Assembly (NCBI GenBank): GCA_020720965.1
Contig: DYNS01000221.1
Span: 1 to 5,357 of the forward strand
DNA length: 5,357 nucleotides
Direction: 5' to 3'
Origin: Anaerolinea sp.
GTDB lineage: Bacteria; Chloroflexota; Anaerolineae; Anaerolineales; Villigracilaceae
Numbering within the stretch: position 1 is the stretch's first letter; every line of letters starts with the position of its first letter. The notes beneath the pieces are model-generated. The model had not been told where the DNA came from and made no database searches. It worked only from the letters and a program-made list of their open reading frames with translations. The position numbers and the translations under genes were made by a program. This document shows, in pieces, positions 1 through 5,357 of the stretch.

Positions 1-187
1 TTTCGGTTGGCGGGGGCGTGGGGGTGGGGGTGTCTTGCGGGGTGAGGCTGGGCGGTGGCGGGGTGGGAGTATCTTGCGGGGTGGCGGTGATGTAAACGAT
101 GACGGGAGCCGAACCGGGCAGGTTGCACCCGCTAAGGGTCAGAATCAGCAGCGCGGCAAGCAGAGGCAGGATGGGGTTGCGAGTCAT
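1..187 (-). CDS. Putative lipoprotein with Thr/Pro-rich linker (N-terminal fragment)
   Basis: Partial gene: 62 codons are visible from the ATG at 187-185 and the frame stays open to the window edge. The start is supported by AGGAG at 200-196, eight bases upstream. The N-terminus reads MTRNPILPLLAALLILTLSG then Cys21: a short basic n-region, a hydrophobic core, and a lipobox L18-S19-G20-C21. A type II signal peptide is therefore predicted, with lipidation at Cys21 and anchoring to the outer face of the membrane. Residues 36-62 are almost entirely Thr, Pro, Gln and Asp and include two copies of TPQDTPTP; such low-complexity stretches usually act as a flexible tether between the lipid anchor and an extracytoplasmic domain. 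That domain lies outside the window, so the function is unknown. The gene follows rpoC on the same strand but is separated from it by an intrinsic terminator, so it is probably a separate transcription unit. A lipoprotein is well supported; any specific role is not. Confidence 0.8.
   Translation of the reverse strand, partial: MTRNPILPLLAALLILTLSGCNLPGSAPVIVYITATPQDTPTPPPPSLTPQDTPTPTPPPTE
20..82 (-). repeat. Two direct repeats coding TPQDTPTP in the lipoprotein linker
   Basis: The copies lie at 59-82 (residues 36-43) and 20-43 (residues 49-56). They match at 21 of 24 bases and encode the same eight residues, with a 13-codon period. The differences are synonymous, so the peptide seems conserved beyond mere base composition. 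Such short coding repeats often vary in number between strains; whether more copies follow cannot be seen because the window ends. Confidence 0.75.
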
Positions 188-195
188 TTTTTTCT

Positions 196-242
196 CTCCT
201 GTAGGTTTGTATAACAATAATGTTTTTTGGGCTTGGGCGCAA
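196..242 (-). promoter_or_regulatory. Leader and weak candidate promoter of the lipoprotein gene
   Basis: Between the rpoC terminator and the lipoprotein start, the minus strand has an AT-rich stretch with TATACA at 213-208. It is preceded by TG one base upstream (216-215), giving an extended -10-like TGTTATACA. No good -35 lies at the right distance. An alternative is TATTGT at 219-214, 17 bases after TTGCGC at 242-237, which is only a weak match. The ribosome binding site AGGAG at 200-196 is clear. A promoter is expected here because a terminator stands upstream, but the exact element is uncertain. Confidence 0.3.
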
Positions 243-244
243 GG

Positions 245-276
245 ATAAAAAGAGAGCGGCTCGTGAGCCGCTCTCT
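245..276 (-). terminator. Intrinsic terminator of rpoC
   Basis: Eight bases after the rpoC stop codon, the minus strand forms a perfect 12-bp inverted repeat (AGAGAGCGGCTC / GAGCCGCTCTCT, 276-265 with 262-251) around two central bases. In RNA this folds as an 11-bp stem with a four-base loop. It runs directly into five T (251-247) and then AT. A GC-rich stem core plus a U tract is the classic Rho-independent terminator. The plus strand has no T tract after the stem, so it should act mainly for rpoC and isolate it from the lipoprotein gene. Confidence 0.93.
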
Positions 277-284
277 CTCTGGGG

Positions 285-4532
<4,248 letters not shown>

Positions 4533-4537
4533 GGCGT

Positions 4538-4543
4538 CCTCCT
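4538..4543 (-). promoter_or_regulatory. Ribosome binding site of rpoC (decides the GTG start)
   Basis: A perfect AGGAGG lies five bases before GTG at 4532. No ATG gives a better family-like N-terminus, so this Shine-Dalgarno fixes the unusual GTG initiation codon. Confidence 0.92.
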
Positions 4544-4582
4544 AAAAATGAGTCTTTCTTCAAAAACCCCAGGTTTCGTCAA

Positions 4583-4634
4583 TTCTGTTTCCTAACGAAA
4601 CAGAAGCGCAGGAAGCAAAAGGCTTCGAGCGCTC
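4583..4634 (-). promoter_or_regulatory. Two tandem hairpins in the rpoC mRNA leader
   Basis: The predicted rpoC leader is about 140 nt. Hairpin 1 (4634-4604) pairs GAGCGC with GCGCTT (one G-U), then has a 2x2 internal loop, then GAAGC/GCTTC around a five-base loop. Hairpin 2 (4605-4583) is a perfect 9-bp stem, TTCTGTTTC/GAAACAGAA, with loop GTTAG. They share two bases (4604-4605), so their outer pairs compete. Neither is followed by a T tract, so they are not terminators. A role in mRNA stability or in translational or autogenous control is possible but not shown. No known riboswitch is recognised. Confidence 0.45.
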
Positions 4635-4678
4635 AGTAAATAGGGCTTAGGTTTTAACAATTTGACATCAATCGAGGG

Positions 4679-4707
4679 ATTATACCGATAACAGCTTCTT
4701 TTTGCAA
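4679..4707 (-). promoter_or_regulatory. Housekeeping sigma promoter of rpoC
   Basis: Minus-strand TTGCAA (4707-4702, four of six to consensus) is separated by 17 bases from a perfect TATAAT (4684-4679). The start of transcription is expected near 4672 (an A), giving a leader of about 140 nt. A-rich DNA upstream (A tracts complementary to T runs at 4709-4714, 4724-4727 and 4733-4736) could act as an UP element for the alpha C-terminal domains. It is the only well-formed minus-strand promoter in the intergenic region. Confidence 0.82.
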
Positions 4708-4712
4708 GTTTT

Positions 4713-4723
4713 TTGACGGTCAA
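4713..4723. promoter_or_regulatory. Palindrome TTGACGGTCAA between the divergent promoters
   Basis: Perfect inverted repeat TTGAC-G-GTCAA between the two -35 elements (rpoC at 4702-4707, rpoB at 4738-4743). It sits about 41-51 bases upstream of the predicted rpoC start and 52-62 upstream of the rpoB start. A related TTGA-CA-TCAA is at 4662-4671, at the rpoC start. The position suits an operator or activator site for both genes, but the palindrome is short and the DNA AT-rich, so chance is possible. Confidence 0.3.
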
Positions 4724-4737
4724 TTTTCCTAATTTTC

Positions 4738-4767
4738 TTGACAATCCTCCCCAACCTTCGATATAAT
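4738..4767 (+). promoter_or_regulatory. Consensus housekeeping sigma promoter of rpoB
   Basis: Both hexamers are perfect: TTGACA (4738-4743) and TATAAT (4762-4767), with an 18-base spacer. The DNA upstream (4709-4736) is T/A-rich and UP-element-like. Transcription should begin at about 4774-4776, giving a leader of about 68 nt. This is among the strongest promoter types expected, fitting a highly expressed housekeeping gene that lacks the usual upstream ribosomal protein operon. Confidence 0.92.
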
Positions 4768-4776
4768 CCTCTTTTG

Positions 4777-4805
4777 CCGTCATGCGGTGTGGCATGGCGG
4801 TTTTT
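4777..4805 (+). terminator. Attenuator-like hairpin with T tract in the rpoB leader
   Basis: CCGTCATGC (4777-4785) pairs with GCATGGCGG (4792-4800): nine pairs, one of them G-U, around the six-base loop GGTGTG. Five T follow at once (4801-4805). This has the form of an intrinsic terminator, yet it lies between the rpoB promoter and its start codon, only a few bases after the predicted transcription start. It could be a partial terminator (attenuator) or a 5'-end hairpin stabilising the mRNA. No alternative anti-terminator pairing was found in the short leader. The structure is clear; its function is inferred. Confidence 0.5.
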
Positions 4806-4831
4806 CCCATTTCTGCAATCTCTTACAACCC

Positions 4832-4836
4832 AGGAG
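4832..4836 (+). promoter_or_regulatory. Ribosome binding site of rpoB
   Basis: AGGAG lies six bases before the ATG at 4843, which fixes the rpoB start. It falls outside the leader hairpin, so it should be accessible. Confidence 0.88.
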
Positions 4837-4842
4837 TGTACG

Positions 4843-5357
4843 ATGACTTCCGCCCTTCCTCGGAAAAATTACGCGCGTATCCCCGTAGACTTATCCCTCC
4901 CTAATCTAATTGAAATCCAACTCGATTCGTTTGAGCGACTGAAGCGTGATGGATTGGGCGACCTGTTTCACGAAATTTCCCCCATTGAGTCTTACAACAA
5001 GGGGATGAAACTCTATTTCCCCAGCCGGGGACCAGAATCGCAGGAGTGGGGGCTAAAGTATTGGTTCGGCGAGCCCAAGCACAGCATTGAAGAATGCTTG
5101 GAGCGAGACCTGACCTACGCCAGCCCTCTTTACGTCTCCGTTTTGTTGGCAGGTCCCGATGTGCCAGAACCGGTGAAGCAAGACATCTTCCTGGGCGATT
5201 TCCCGGAAATGACCGACAAAGGCACTTTCATCATCAACGGCACCGAGCGCGTGGTGGTATCCCAACTTATCCGCTCTCCCGGCGTTTACTTTGAAGCCCC
5301 CACCGACCGCGCCACCGGGCGCTCTCTCGCCATGTCCAAACTCATCCCCGACCGGGG
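4843..5357 (+). CDS. rpoB: DNA-directed RNA polymerase subunit beta (RpoB), N-terminal part
   Basis: The first 171 codons plus two bases are visible; the frame is open to the window edge, so this is truncation by the window, not a broken gene. The product is the second-largest polymerase subunit, which with beta' forms the active-site cleft and carries the rifampicin pocket. Residues 13-32 (IPVDLSLPNLIEIQLDSFER) match the family's 'IPxLxxIQLxSFxxF' opening. Residues 118-151 are the hallmark protrusion segment: GDFPEMT, GTFIINGTERVVVSQL and RSPGVYFE. Val139 corresponds to the E. coli Val146 position in the N-terminal rifampicin cluster. ATG at 4843 is preceded by AGGAG, and the N-terminus is of normal length. 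The gene is divergent from rpoC instead of preceding it, and the leader and promoter occupy the DNA immediately upstream, with no rplL. Confidence 0.98.
   Translation, partial: MTSALPRKNYARIPVDLSLPNLIEIQLDSFERLKRDGLGDLFHEISPIESYNKGMKLYFPSRGPESQEWGLKYWFGEPKHSIEECLERDLTYASPLYVSVLLAGPDVPEPVKQDIFLGDFPEMTDKGTFIINGTERVVVSQLIRSPGVYFEAPTDRATGRSLAMSKLIPDR

Noticed and set aside
4561..4578. Hairpin AAACC-TGG-GGTTT with a T run in the rpoC leader as an attenuator
   Set aside because: The stem is only five or six pairs and uses most of the T residues itself, leaving no free U tract. It is too weak to call a terminator.
4662..4692. Second plus-strand promoter: TTGACA (4662-4667) with GATAAC (4687-4692)
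   Set aside because: The spacer is 19 bases and the -10 is poor, while a perfect promoter lies downstream. It may be only part of the TTGAC cluster.
4592..4810. Minus-strand open frame of 72 codons in the intergenic region
   Set aside because: It runs through both promoters and the rpoC leader, lacks a ribosome binding site, and resembles no known protein.
4533..4842. Insertion sequence or recombination scar that could explain the operon split
   Set aside because: No transposase remnant, terminal inverted repeat pair or target-site duplication is visible in the intergenic region.
4782..4904. Possible upstream reading frame of 40 codons overlapping the rpoB start
   Set aside because: Its ATG is inside the leader hairpin and has no Shine-Dalgarno sequence. 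The frame overlaps well-supported rpoB codons and is explained by chance.
5053..5294. Small open frames on both strands at 5053-5265 (minus) and 5094-5294 (plus)
   Set aside because: Both are shadows of the rpoB coding frame, which has unambiguous beta-subunit motifs here.

Overview
The window holds the two largest RNA polymerase subunit genes, transcribed away from each other. A complete rpoC (beta', 1415 residues) lies on the minus strand at 285-4532. The first 171 codons of rpoB (beta) lie on the plus strand from 4843 and run off the right edge. In most bacteria these genes are adjacent, co-directional and co-transcribed as rpoBC, usually behind rplJ-rplL. Here they face away from one another across a 310-base intergenic region.

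Layout from left to right: (1) 1-187, minus strand, is the N-terminus of a lipoprotein with a Thr/Pro-rich linker, cut by the window edge. (2) 188-284 is its leader plus a strong intrinsic terminator for rpoC. (3) 285-4532 is rpoC, with a GTG start behind a perfect AGGAGG. (4) 4533-4842 is the divergent control region. It has one near-consensus housekeeping promoter per direction (TTGCAA-17-TATAAT for rpoC, TTGACA-18-TATAAT for rpoB), AT-rich DNA between them, a TTGAC/GTCAA palindrome, a roughly 140-nt hairpin-containing rpoC leader, and a short rpoB leader with a hairpin followed by five T. (5) 4843-5357 is the rpoB N-terminus.

Organism: a bacterium of moderate-to-high GC, most likely Chloroflexota and perhaps Anaerolineae. 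This is inference. It rests on the general look of beta' (a coiled-coil insertion resembling the actinobacterial one, no proteobacterial-type insertion after the trigger loop) and on the TPTP-rich lipoprotein linker, which is common in that group. No rRNA, tRNA, mobile element or CRISPR is visible.

The two products combine with alpha2 and omega to make core RNA polymerase, so their amounts should be matched. With the operon split, matching would have to come from the paired promoters, whose -10 regions are nearly identical over 12 bases, or from the leaders. The most interesting points are the divergent arrangement, the attenuator-like rpoB leader, and two lineage-specific elaborations of beta': a long coiled-coil insertion with a beta-rich tip, and a tandemly duplicated module in the jaw region.
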